A DNA stretch of 6,832 nucleotides from the NCBI GenBank assembly GCA_023392075.1, contig JAEVZU010000038.1, positions 1 to 6,832 of the forward strand, read 5' to 3'. The notes under the pieces were generated by a model. The model was given only the letters and a program-made list of their open reading frames with translations, did no database searches and was not told the origin of the DNA. Of this stretch, positions 1-5,289 are shown one piece after another (positions within the stretch are counted from its first letter, which is position 1; each line of letters opens with the position of its first letter). The position numbers were made by a program, and so were the translations under genes. Source of the DNA: Bacillota bacterium (GTDB lineage: Bacteria; Bacillota; Clostridia; Acetivibrionales; DSM-1351).

Positions 1-32
1 AGTGCAATAAGGGTCAGAAGTACTTTTTTCAA
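1..32 (-). CDS. 5' end of a gene with a signal-peptide-like N-terminus (truncated by the window)
   Basis: Only the first ten full codons are in the window. A TTG start (complement of 30-32) follows GGAGG (complement of 38-42) with a 5-base spacer. The translation begins M-K-K-V-L-L-T-L-I-A, two lysines then a hydrophobic run, which is the classic start of a Sec signal peptide or lipoprotein leader. The product is therefore probably exported, but no family can be named. Caution: the GGAGGTTA..TTGAAA arrangement also opens the short leader ORFs at 220-255 and 364-414, so this could be a further leader ORF of the same repeat family rather than a full gene. If it is a gene, its 5' leader is very long (about 435 nt from the promoter at 475-505). 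Confidence 0.55.
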   Translation of the reverse strand, partial: MKKVLLTLIA

Positions 33-145
33 CTTAACCTCCCAAGCCATATTATGGCTTTGACATGCTATGGCTTTGAGCCACAACAGCGGCCACAAAT
101 TGTTATGAAATTTGTTTCCTCCTCTACGCTATAAGACAAATAAAA
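33..145 (-). repeat. Module A, copy 1: hairpin module carrying the ribosome site of the downstream gene
   Basis: Read on the minus strand, this module runs from a CCTCT/AGAGG hairpin (arms near 120-124 and 145-149) through TTTCATAAC to the hairpin GCCGC-TGTT-GTGGC (93-80). It then has a perfect hairpin AAGCCAT-AAT-ATGGCTT (60-44) and the ribosome site GGGAGGTTAAG. Closely similar modules lie at 6491-6567 and 6690-6753, and a degenerate one at 266-309. The stem at 80-93 pairs through a G.U in the minus-strand transcript (A.C on the plus strand), and the other copies have other pairing combinations, as expected for a selected RNA structure. An 11-bp direct repeat (53-63 and 69-79) makes this copy 16 bp longer than the 6690-6753 copy. 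Confidence 0.7.
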
Positions 146-265
146 GAGGTTAACCGGCCATGCGCGCTTTTAAAGTATTTACAAATACTTTGAATATCGC
201 GAGGCCATAAATTCAAAGGTTAGTTTGGTAGACGAGTGTTAGCGGAGCCTTTCAAGCTAACCTCC
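146..265 (-). repeat. Module B, copy 1: ~120-bp element bounded by inverted GGAGGTTA-type ends
   Basis: This block is roughly 80% identical by eye to 6569-6689. On the plus strand it starts GAGGTTAA and ends GCTAACCTCC, which are inverted repeats of each other. Inside are GGCC segments at 156-159 and 203-206 enclosing a long hairpin (stem AAAGTATTT/AAATACTTT, 172-191, extendable to 169-194). A second pairing is AGGTTAG (217-223) with CTAACCT (257-263). The second pairing encloses an 11-codon ORF on the minus strand (220-255). Size and inverted ends resemble a miniature inverted-repeat element. The conserved hairpins and its place upstream of a gene suit a structured 5' leader. I cannot choose between these from two copies. 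Confidence 0.7.
220..255 (-). CDS. Possible 11-codon leader ORF ending Leu-Pro-Asn (copy 1)
   Basis: TTG start (complement of 253-255), 11 codons, TAA stop. GGAGG (complement of 261-265) lies 5 bases upstream. The peptide would be M-K-G-S-A-N-T-R-L-P-N. The related copy at 6644-6679 encodes M-K-D-F-A-C-T-C-L-P-N, so the length, Lys2, Ala5, Thr7 and the final LPN-stop are kept. Most of the differences between the copies change the amino acid, which argues that the RNA rather than the peptide is under selection. The stop codon lies inside the CTAACC arm that can pair with this ORF's own ribosome site, so translation and the hairpin would compete. Translation is not demonstrated. Confidence 0.35.
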   Translation of the reverse strand: MKGSANTRLPN

Positions 266-309
266 ATATCGCAGACACATCCGGCGACACAAATAGTAAT
301 GAAACAAGC
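266..309 (-). repeat. Module A, degenerate copy 4
   Basis: On the plus strand, directly after a TAACCTCC junction (258-265), the segment reads ACACATCCGGCGACACAAAT followed by AGTAATGAAA. This aligns with GCCACATTTGTGGCCGCAAA plus ATGTAATGAAA in the copy at 6504-6534. The small stem seen in the other copies is not intact here, so this copy is decayed or diverged. Confidence 0.45.
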
Positions 310-325
310 GTATGCCTGCCGCTTG
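305..325 (-). promoter_or_regulatory. Leader hairpin (6-bp stem, 9-nt loop)
   Basis: CAAGCG (305-310) and CGCTTG (320-325) form a perfect stem in the untranslated leader between the promoter at 475-505 and the gene starting at 32. It has no counterpart in the 6490-6753 leader. No U-run follows on the minus strand, so it is not a terminator. Confidence 0.45.
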
Positions 326-340
326 ATTGCTCAAATGCGC

Positions 341-362
341 AAATAAGCCCTTGGGCTCATTT
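341..362 (-). promoter_or_regulatory. Leader hairpin (10-bp stem, AA loop)
   Basis: On the minus strand AAATGAGCCC-AA-GGGCTTATTT pairs along ten positions, including one G.U that would be A.C on the plus strand. This supports the minus-strand transcript as the functional form. The stem sits just after the stop codon of the 16-codon ORF at 364-414. The downstream sequence TGCGCATT is not a U-tract, so I do not call a terminator. Confidence 0.55.
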
Positions 363-363
363 G

Positions 364-414
364 TTATGCGAAGCGTACGATGTATGCACGAAATGTAAAC
401 TTCGCATTTTTCAC
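364..414 (-). CDS. Possible 16-codon leader ORF
   Basis: GTG start (complement of 412-414), preceded by AGGAGG (complement of 420-425) with a 5-base spacer, and TAA stop at 364-366. The peptide would be M-K-N-A-K-F-T-F-R-A-Y-I-V-R-F-A, basic and aromatic, resembling no peptide I know. The ribosome site and first codons (GGAGGTTAGCGTGAAA) are identical to those of the 11-codon ORF at 6644-6679. The ORF lies across a stem of ATGCGAAG/CTTCGCAT (366-373 with 400-407), so a translating ribosome would open this structure. It is the first ORF downstream of the promoter at 475-505. Translation is inferred only from the strong ribosome site. Confidence 0.35.
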   Translation of the reverse strand: MKNAKFTFRAYIVRFA

Positions 415-474
415 GCTAACCTCCTCTGCATGCTGCGAGTGTTATAAAGAGCCAGGAATGACATATGTACTTTT

Positions 475-505
475 ATTATACACTATATTCATCCCCGGAT
501 AACAA
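475..505 (-). promoter_or_regulatory. Candidate sigma-A promoter for the long leader and the gene at 32-1
   Basis: On the minus strand there is a perfect -10 TATAAT (complement of 475-480). The best -35 is TTGTTA (complement of 500-505), with a 19-bp spacer that is longer than ideal. The spacer contains a small palindrome ATCC-GG-GGAT. Transcription would begin near 468, giving a leader of about 435 nt before the TTG at 32. The promoter lies just beyond the stop codon of the permease gene (532-534), so it appears to separate the sugar operon from the next unit. Confidence 0.6.
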
Positions 506-531
506 CAAAAAAGTTCACATGTTTACAGCTT

Positions 532-1365
532 CTATCCCTTTACAGCTCCCGCCATCATACCTTTGATAAGCTTATCCTGACCGATGGCAAAGGCTACTAT
601 CATAGGCAGAGCACACAATGTCAGCACAGCCATGATCATGGGTACATTGGAGTTATACTGTCCCTGGAATTCCCATATTGACAGCGGTAATGTCCTGCTT
701 TTCGCCGACTGGGTCAGTACAAGGGCAAAGCTGAATTCATTCCACATGTTAACGGCATTATAAATAGCCAGTGTGGCCAGTCCCGGCTTTGATAAAGGTG
801 CGATGATATGGAAGAAGGTCCTGTATTTACCGCAGCCGTCTATCTCGGCAGATTCTTCAAGCTCTTTCGGTATTTCGGCCATAAAACTGGTCAGGATGAA
901 TACCGATATGGGAAGGTTAAATGCAGTGTACGGTCCTATAAGTGCAAAAATGGTATCATACAGGTGTATTTTCTGTGTCAGCTGGAAAACAGGTATAAGC
1001 GTTACGTGTATGGGCACTGCCATTGCAGCTACAACAAGTCCGAACAGGGGTTTGTTGAATTTAAACCTGAATCTGGAAAAAGGATATGCCGCGCACAGTG
1101 ACGTTATTAATATCAATGCCAGTGAAACAGCTACTACGAAGGTACTGTTCAAAAGATATCTGTAAAACTGGCTTTTAATAACACCTGCAAAGTTGTCCAC
1201 ATAAAATCCCTTTGGCAATGCAAAAACTCCTGCAGTGAGAATCTCAAACTGTTCTTTAAAGGCTGAGGCTACCATAAAATAAAATGGAGCTCCTGCTACA
1301 ACCAGCCATAACAATGCTAAAATTGCAGCAATTATTTTTCCAACCGATATTTTTTTTCTGGTCAT
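532..1365 (-). CDS. Sugar ABC transporter permease, MalG/UgpE/LacG type (second permease)
   Basis: This 277-residue inner-membrane subunit belongs to the binding-protein-dependent transport family (COG0395-type), of the usual length. It has a short basic N-terminus, a first membrane segment at about 10-35, and further hydrophobic segments near 74-95, 107-127, 137-160, 195-220 and 243-262. The cytoplasmic EAA loop that docks with the ATPase is visible at about 169-195 (E-L-E-E-S-A-E-I-D-G, then the I-I-A-P-L-S-K-P-G part). The C-terminus K-G-M-M-A-G-A-V-K-G is typical of this subfamily. The start is set by GGAGG 8 bases upstream of ATG. It begins 3 bp after the first permease ends, so the two are almost certainly cotranslated as a heterodimer. 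The substrate cannot be read from sequence; a sugar or oligosaccharide is likely. Confidence 0.95.
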   Translation of the reverse strand: MTRKKISVGKIIAAILALLWLVVAGAPFYFMVASAFKEQFEILTAGVFALPKGFYVDNFAGVIKSQFYRYLLNSTFVVAVSLALILITSLCAAYPFSRFRFKFNKPLFGLVVAAMAVPIHVTLIPVFQLTQKIHLYDTIFALIGPYTAFNLPISVFILTSFMAEIPKELEESAEIDGCGKYRTFFHIIAPLSKPGLATLAIYNAVNMWNEFSFALVLTQSAKSRTLPLSIWEFQGQYNSNVPMIMAVLTLCALPMIVAFAIGQDKLIKGMMAGAVKG

Positions 1366-1368
1366 CCT

Positions 1369-2271
1369 TTACGCCTCCTCTTTTCCGTTTAAAGCCCTAA
1401 GGGTTAACAATGAAATCAAGGTGATTACAATAAACATACCTGATGCTATCGTTGAGCCGTAGCCCATTTTCATTGTCTGGAAGGCATTTTTGTACATATA
1501 CGTGGCCATAAGCTCGGTGGCGCCGTTAGGCCCGCCCTGGGTCATAACGTATATAAGGTCAAAATACTTTAACGAACCAACCAGTGAAAGAACTGCAGCA
1601 CTCTTTACAGTACCCTTCATACATGGAAGCGCAACTCTCCAGAAGTACTGTCCGTGAGTGGCACCGTCAATAATTGAAGCTTCATAGAGTTCCACCGGCA
1701 GCGAACTGAAGGCAGCCAGGAAATAAACCATATAAAAGGGAATGTACTGCCAGCATATAACAGTGATAACGGCATAGATAGCAATCTTTGGATTTCCCAG
1801 CAGATCCACCATGCCTTCCCCGCCGAATAATGCGGATGCCGCACTTATGAGTCCGAACTGGGGGTCGTAGGTATATTTAAAAAGGAAACCGACAGCTACT
1901 GAGGACATAAGCATGGGAAGGAAATAAACCATCTTGAGAAAATTCAGTTTCTTTCCTCCCGTATCCAGCAGGAAGGCCAGTGCCATGGCTATGGGCAGCT
2001 GTATGGCTATAGACAGAATAACTATTATTATATTATTAAGAAAAGACTTGTAAAAGACGGTGTCGGTCGCAAGTGTTTTCCAATTCTCCAGGCCGTAAAA
2101 AACCTTATCGGAACTGATTCCGTTCCAATCATGAAGACTTAACCAAAAAGAGTTGATTATGGGATATAATATAAAAACCAAAATAAAGAAGAATACCGGA
2201 ACAAGGAATACTGCTGCGGCAATTGCGGTGCTGCGTTTTCTATAACTTAAGAGTGATTTGGTATTTTGCAT
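1369..2271 (-). CDS. Sugar ABC transporter permease, MalF/UgpA/LacF type (first permease)
   Basis: This 300-residue inner-membrane subunit (COG1175-type) partners the permease that follows it. The first membrane segment is at about 16-38, followed by the family-typical L-Y-P-I-I-N-S-F-W-L-S-L. The EAA loop lies at about 194-220 (E-L-Y-E-A-S-I-I-D-G-A, then R-V-A-L-P-C-M-K-G). The periplasmic-side signature T-Q-G-G-P-N-G-A-T-E with Y-M-Y-K-N-A-F follows at 244-264, diagnostic of sugar permeases. The ATG at 2271 is supported by a purine-rich GGGGGAGGAG seven or so bases upstream. It lies 134 bp after the binding-protein gene, with a strong hairpin between them, so permease expression is probably lower than that of the binding protein. 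No ATP-binding subunit gene follows. Confidence 0.95.
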   Translation of the reverse strand: MQNTKSLLSYRKRSTAIAAAVFLVPVFFFILVFILYPIINSFWLSLHDWNGISSDKVFYGLENWKTLATDTVFYKSFLNNIIIVILSIAIQLPIAMALAFLLDTGGKKLNFLKMVYFLPMLMSSVAVGFLFKYTYDPQFGLISAASALFGGEGMVDLLGNPKIAIYAVITVICWQYIPFYMVYFLAAFSSLPVELYEASIIDGATHGQYFWRVALPCMKGTVKSAAVLSLVGSLKYFDLIYVMTQGGPNGATELMATYMYKNAFQTMKMGYGSTIASGMFIVITLISLLTLRALNGKEEA

Positions 2272-2346
2272 TGTTTCTCCTCCCCCTCTGAATAAGAAAC
2301 CAATCCAGACCGGTTATTTTATATGCAACAAATTTTTTATTCAAAT

Positions 2347-2387
2347 ATAATTGATGGGTATCAGATGAGTGATACCCAATCAATTAT
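2347..2387 (-). promoter_or_regulatory. Intercistronic hairpin after the sugar-binding protein gene
   Basis: ATAATTGAT plus GGGTATCA pairs with TGATACCC plus ATCAATTAT: 17 bp with a single bulged A (2378) and a 6-nt loop. On the minus strand the sequence after the stem is ATTTGAATAAAAAATTTG, not a clean U-tract, so complete termination is unlikely. Such stems between the binding-protein and permease genes are known from other ABC operons, where they stabilise the upstream mRNA or partly terminate. That role is inferred here. It occupies most of the gap between the two genes. Confidence 0.75.
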
Positions 2388-2405
2388 AAATATATTAATT
2401 TATTG

Positions 2406-3770
2406 TTATTTGCCGAATGCCTTTTTAGCTGCGGCTTCCATTTCCTTGTTCACCTGGTCAGGGGTCTTTGCAAGACCAAATATGGCTTGTGAAGTGTCCT
2501 TGTGAACCTGAGCCACATCAGCCGGGAGGTATTGATCATACCACAGCTGAACCGAAGGAGCCTTTTCAACTGCAGTCAATACATCCTGGAGCAGAGGATC
2601 GGTAACCTTTACACCTTTTACAGGAGGAACTCTTCCTGCTTCAATACGCTTGGCAACAGCGGTATCGTCTATGAGGTAAGTTACAGCCTTGAAGGCACCT
2701 TCAACATCCTTGCAGTTTGCAGCAACTGAATAGAAGTTATCTCCAACAGTACCAACAACTGAGTTTGGATCACCTTTTCCGTCTTCGGCAGCCGGGAACG
2801 GGAAGGAACCAACCTTAGTCATAAAGTCTTTGTTTTCACCGGCAGCTGTTGAGAGGAACCATGATCCCATAAGTGTCATGGCAGCTTTATCTGAATAAAG
2901 GAGAGTACGTGATTGTCCGGAATCTTCATCAAGACCGTTAAAGCCTTTGTTAAAGTATTCTTTCTTGACCCATTCCTGTATCTTGTTTCCGGCCTTTGTA
3001 AATGCTTCGTTTTCAAAGGAACCTGTACGCTGTGCTGCAGCATTGAAAGCATCAGCTCCGCCGTAACGGTCTGCAAGATACATGTAATACATTGAGCCGG
3101 TCCACTGGGTCTTGTTAGCCAGGGAGAATGGTATGATACCGTTCTTTTTCAAAGTGTCGGCAACCTTTTCAAGTTCTGTGATTGTCTTGGGAACCTGCAG
3201 GTTGAACTTGGCAAACAGGTCTTTATTATAGAAGAACATTGCTACTGCTGTATTCTCAACAGGTATTGCCCAGATTTTATTCTGGTATGTAGCCTGGTTA
3301 ATGGCTGCCGGCATGAAGCGGTCCTTGTAGCCGTCTTTATCCATGTAAGCAGTTAAATCAGCGATTTTCTTTGAATCAACATATGTGTTCATTGGTCCGC
3401 CTGACCAGTGCGGGAATATGTCGGGCATCTGATCGGAACCCATTGCAACTGCGATCTTGGTCTTAAAAGCATCATTCTGCATTGCAGAAATTTCTACGGT
3501 ATAGTTTGTATTGTCCTTTGAGAAACGATCCATACTGTCTTTAATAATTGTGGGCATAGGTTCTGTTGTCTGGATATGCCATAATGTGAGTTTTACAGGC
3601 TCCCCTGCCGGTGCAGATGATTCTGCTGCGGTTGATGATGGAGCAGCACTGCTGGCTGCCGCGGTTGAGGTTGAAGTAGCTGCCGGTGTTGATGAACCGC
3701 AAGCTGCTATGGATAATGACATAGCAATTGCTATACCTGCAGCAAGGGCCTTACTAATAGCTTTTTTCAT
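2406..3770 (-). CDS. Extracellular sugar-binding lipoprotein of an ABC importer
   Basis: This 454-residue substrate-binding protein (COG1653, family 1 extracellular solute-binding) captures a sugar and delivers it to the two permeases encoded next. The signal peptide (residues 1-23: K-K, then a hydrophobic run) ends in a lipobox I-A-A with Cys24 as the lipidated residue, anchoring it outside the membrane. Residues 25-56 are an Ala/Ser/Thr-rich flexible linker. The folded domain starts at about 59 with V-K-L-T-L-W-H. Family landmarks include A-M-F-F-Y-N-K-D-L-F at 177-186 and D-K-A-A-M-T-L-M-G-S-W at 294-304. I chose the ATG at 3770 rather than the in-frame one at 3809, because AGGAGG lies 10 bases before it and it gives a proper signal peptide. 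Substrate unknown. Confidence 0.95.
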   Translation of the reverse strand: MKKAISKALAAGIAIAMSLSIAACGSSTPAATSTSTAAASSAAPSSTAAESSAPAGEPVKLTLWHIQTTEPMPTIIKDSMDRFSKDNTNYTVEISAMQNDAFKTKIAVAMGSDQMPDIFPHWSGGPMNTYVDSKKIADLTAYMDKDGYKDRFMPAAINQATYQNKIWAIPVENTAVAMFFYNKDLFAKFNLQVPKTITELEKVADTLKKNGIIPFSLANKTQWTGSMYYMYLADRYGGADAFNAAAQRTGSFENEAFTKAGNKIQEWVKKEYFNKGFNGLDEDSGQSRTLLYSDKAAMTLMGSWFLSTAAGENKDFMTKVGSFPFPAAEDGKGDPNSVVGTVGDNFYSVAANCKDVEGAFKAVTYLIDDTAVAKRIEAGRVPPVKGVKVTDPLLQDVLTAVEKAPSVQLWYDQYLPADVAQVHKDTSQAIFGLAKTPDQVNKEMEAAAKKAFGK

Positions 3771-3828
3771 ATTTTCATGACCTCCTTTAATATATAGGCA
3801 CGAGTTCATCGATCAGTCATGCCTTATG

Positions 3829-3857
3829 TATTTATATTAGCATCAAAGGATAATCAA
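3829..3857 (-). promoter_or_regulatory. Candidate promoter of the sugar ABC operon
   Basis: On the minus strand, TTGATT (complement of 3852-3857) and TAAATA (complement of 3829-3834) are separated by 17 bp. The -35 matches four of six consensus bases and so does the -10. The start would be near 3822, about 50 nt before the ATG at 3770. It lies downstream of the terminator at 3911-3934, which suggests an independent unit. I see no clear catabolite-response element; an ATCGAT-centred palindrome near 3808-3814 is too weak to call an operator. Confidence 0.4.
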
Positions 3858-3910
3858 TTTAATTTATAAAACTTACCTCTTCATATAATTTTGTGACATA
3901 TGAAAGCAAA

Positions 3911-3934
3911 AAACCTAACTTTTTTGTTAGGTTT
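3911..3934 (-). terminator. Factor-independent terminator of the polyamine operon
   Basis: On the minus strand AAACCTAAC-AAAAAA-GTTAGGTTT forms a 9-bp stem with a 6-nt loop. It is followed directly by TTTGCTTT, which with the end of the stem gives a run of six T. It lies about 120 bases after the nspC stop and before the sugar-operon promoter. The plus strand also has a short T-rich stretch in the loop only, so the signal is directional. Confidence 0.8.
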
Positions 3935-3997
3935 ATACAAAAATGAATGCCCTCTATTAACAATGTACAATACGTTTTTAAGCGGTGAATTTGCCCC

Positions 3998-4016
3998 GCG
4001 GCTGCGTTGAAGCCGC
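3998..4016 (-). promoter_or_regulatory. GC-rich hairpin in the 3' untranslated region of nspC
   Basis: GCGGCT (3998-4003) pairs with AGCCGC (4011-4016) around a 7-nt loop. Outer bases TTGCCCC (3991-3997) and GGGACAA (4022-4028) can extend the stem with one mismatch. No U-tract follows on the minus strand, so this is not a terminator by itself. It could protect the 3' end ahead of the terminator at 3911-3934. The rest of the 3810-4051 gap holds only that terminator and the sugar-operon promoter. Confidence 0.45.
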
Positions 4017-4051
4017 TTGCAAGGGACAAAGCCTTTCTGAGCAAACAATAT

Positions 4052-5191
4052 TTACGATAATCTGGTCTCGAAATCACTGTATTGGAATGATCTTACTGTT
4101 TCTATCCCCTTTTTTTCACTGTAAAGTGCTATAGCCGGAAGATTGACACCGTTAAAGGTATTATTTTTTACCATGGTATAATGGGCCATGTCGCAGAAGA
4201 CCAGTCTGTCGCCCGGCTTCAGAGGCTTCCGGAAGGAGTAGTCCCCTATTATGTCTCCGGCAAGACAGGTATGCCCTCCCAACCTGTAAGTATACTTGTT
4301 TTCCTCCGGTTTCCCGGCATCTATTATACCGGGTCTGTAGGGCATCTCCAATACATCCGGCATGTGGCAGGCTGCCGAAGTATCAAGGATTGCAATATTC
4401 ATTTCATTTTCTACAATATCCAGTACCCTTGCCACCAGATAACCTGTATTTAAAGCCACAGCCTCACCGGGTTCAAGATAAACCTGTACTCCGTATTTAT
4501 CCTGGAAGCGGCTTATAGTCCGGACAAGTGTCTCGATATCGTAATCCGGCCTCGTAATATGGTGTCCTCCTCCAAAATTCAGCCACTTCATGTTTTTTAT
4601 AAACTCTCCGAATTTTTCGTCCACCACTCCGGCAGTACGTTCCAGGGTGTCTGAATTTTGTTCGCACATGGTATGGAAATGAAGCCCGTCTATACCGTCC
4701 AGCTGCTCCGGCTCAAAATTTTTCCGTGTAACTCCCAGCCTTGAATGCCTGGAGCAGGGGTCATATATTGCATGCTCCTGTTCGGAATATTCAGGATTTA
4801 TACGTATTCCGCACTCTATTCTTTTGCCCGGATAACTCTTAACTCTGGCCTTAAACCTGTCCCACTGGGCAAAGGAGTTGAACACTATGTGATCTGTGTA
4901 TCTCAGCAGTTCATCAAACTCTTCTTCAATATATGCAGGAGCATAAACATGGACTTCCTTCCCCATTTTTTCATAACCCAGCCTGGCTTCAAAAAGCGAA
5001 CTGGAGGTAACACCTTTAAGGTACGTCCCGATTAACGGATATACCGCATGCATTGAAAAGCCCTTCTGGGCCAGCAGAATTTTGCAGCCCGTCCGTTTTT
5101 GAACAGAATCAAGTATTTCAAGATTTTTTATCAGAAGCCTCTCATCGACTATATAACAGGGTGTGGGCAATTTACCAATATCAATATCCAT
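4052..5191 (-). CDS. nspC: Carboxynorspermidine/carboxyspermidine decarboxylase
   Basis: This 379-residue PLP enzyme of the alanine-racemase-fold (fold III) decarboxylases removes CO2 from carboxyspermidine or carboxynorspermidine, giving spermidine or norspermidine. It acts in the cytoplasm as the last step after the neighbouring dehydrogenase. The N-terminus K-L-P-T-P-C-Y-I-V-D-E is typical of the family. The PLP lysine is expected to be Lys43 in I-L-L-A-Q-K-G-F-S. H-F-H-T-M-C-E is at 171-177 and the phosphate-binding G-G-G-H-H at 207-211. E-P-G-E-A-V is at 240-245. The conserved C-terminal Cys lies in T-C-L-A-G-D at 308-313. Length is normal. I chose the ATG at 5191 because GGAAGG lies 9 bases upstream and the protein aligns with the family from there; the ATG at 5215 would place that site inside the gene. 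It follows the dehydrogenase by 98 bp. Confidence 0.95.
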   Translation of the reverse strand: MDIDIGKLPTPCYIVDERLLIKNLEILDSVQKRTGCKILLAQKGFSMHAVYPLIGTYLKGVTSSSLFEARLGYEKMGKEVHVYAPAYIEEEFDELLRYTDHIVFNSFAQWDRFKARVKSYPGKRIECGIRINPEYSEQEHAIYDPCSRHSRLGVTRKNFEPEQLDGIDGLHFHTMCEQNSDTLERTAGVVDEKFGEFIKNMKWLNFGGGHHITRPDYDIETLVRTISRFQDKYGVQVYLEPGEAVALNTGYLVARVLDIVENEMNIAILDTSAACHMPDVLEMPYRPGIIDAGKPEENKYTYRLGGHTCLAGDIIGDYSFRKPLKPGDRLVFCDMAHYTMVKNNTFNGVNLPAIALYSEKKGIETVRSFQYSDFETRLS

Positions 5192-5222
5192 AACAGTCAA
5201 CCTTCCTATATGCAAATATACT

Positions 5223-5277
5223 ATACGCCACTGTTCACTTGCATACCTGCATCAAACAAAGTGAACCAGCGGCGTAT
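5223..5277 (-). promoter_or_regulatory. Long imperfect hairpin between the dehydrogenase and nspC genes
   Basis: On the minus strand ATACGCCGCTGGTTCACTT pairs with AAGTGAACAGTGGCGTAT. The stem is about 18 bp, with one G.U (A.C if read on the plus strand) and one bulged G. The loop includes a second possible small stem, TGCA..TGCA. It fills most of the 98-bp gap and ends about 32 bases before the nspC start. No U-tract follows, so it is more likely an mRNA processing or stability element, or a palindromic repeat, than a terminator. Confidence 0.65.
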
Positions 5278-5289
5278 GTTCAATTCATA

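Noticed and set aside
33..424. A CRISPR array or tRNA/T-box region suggested by the recurring GGTTAG/TAACC motifs
   Set aside because: The spacing is irregular, the repeats sit in both orientations, and there are no uniform spacers. There is no T-box sequence and no cloverleaf. The motifs are explained by the modular leader repeats.
507..534. A terminator just after the second permease gene
   Set aside because: A run of six T follows the stop codon on the minus strand, but only a weak stem with a mismatch (AAGCT/AACTT) can be drawn before it. I do not call it, although some termination here is likely.
3859..4077. A 72-codon minus-strand frame overlapping the end of nspC and running through the terminator
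   Set aside because: It has no ribosome site, its composition does not resemble a protein family, and the frame crosses the hairpin at 3911-3934. It is not supported as a gene.
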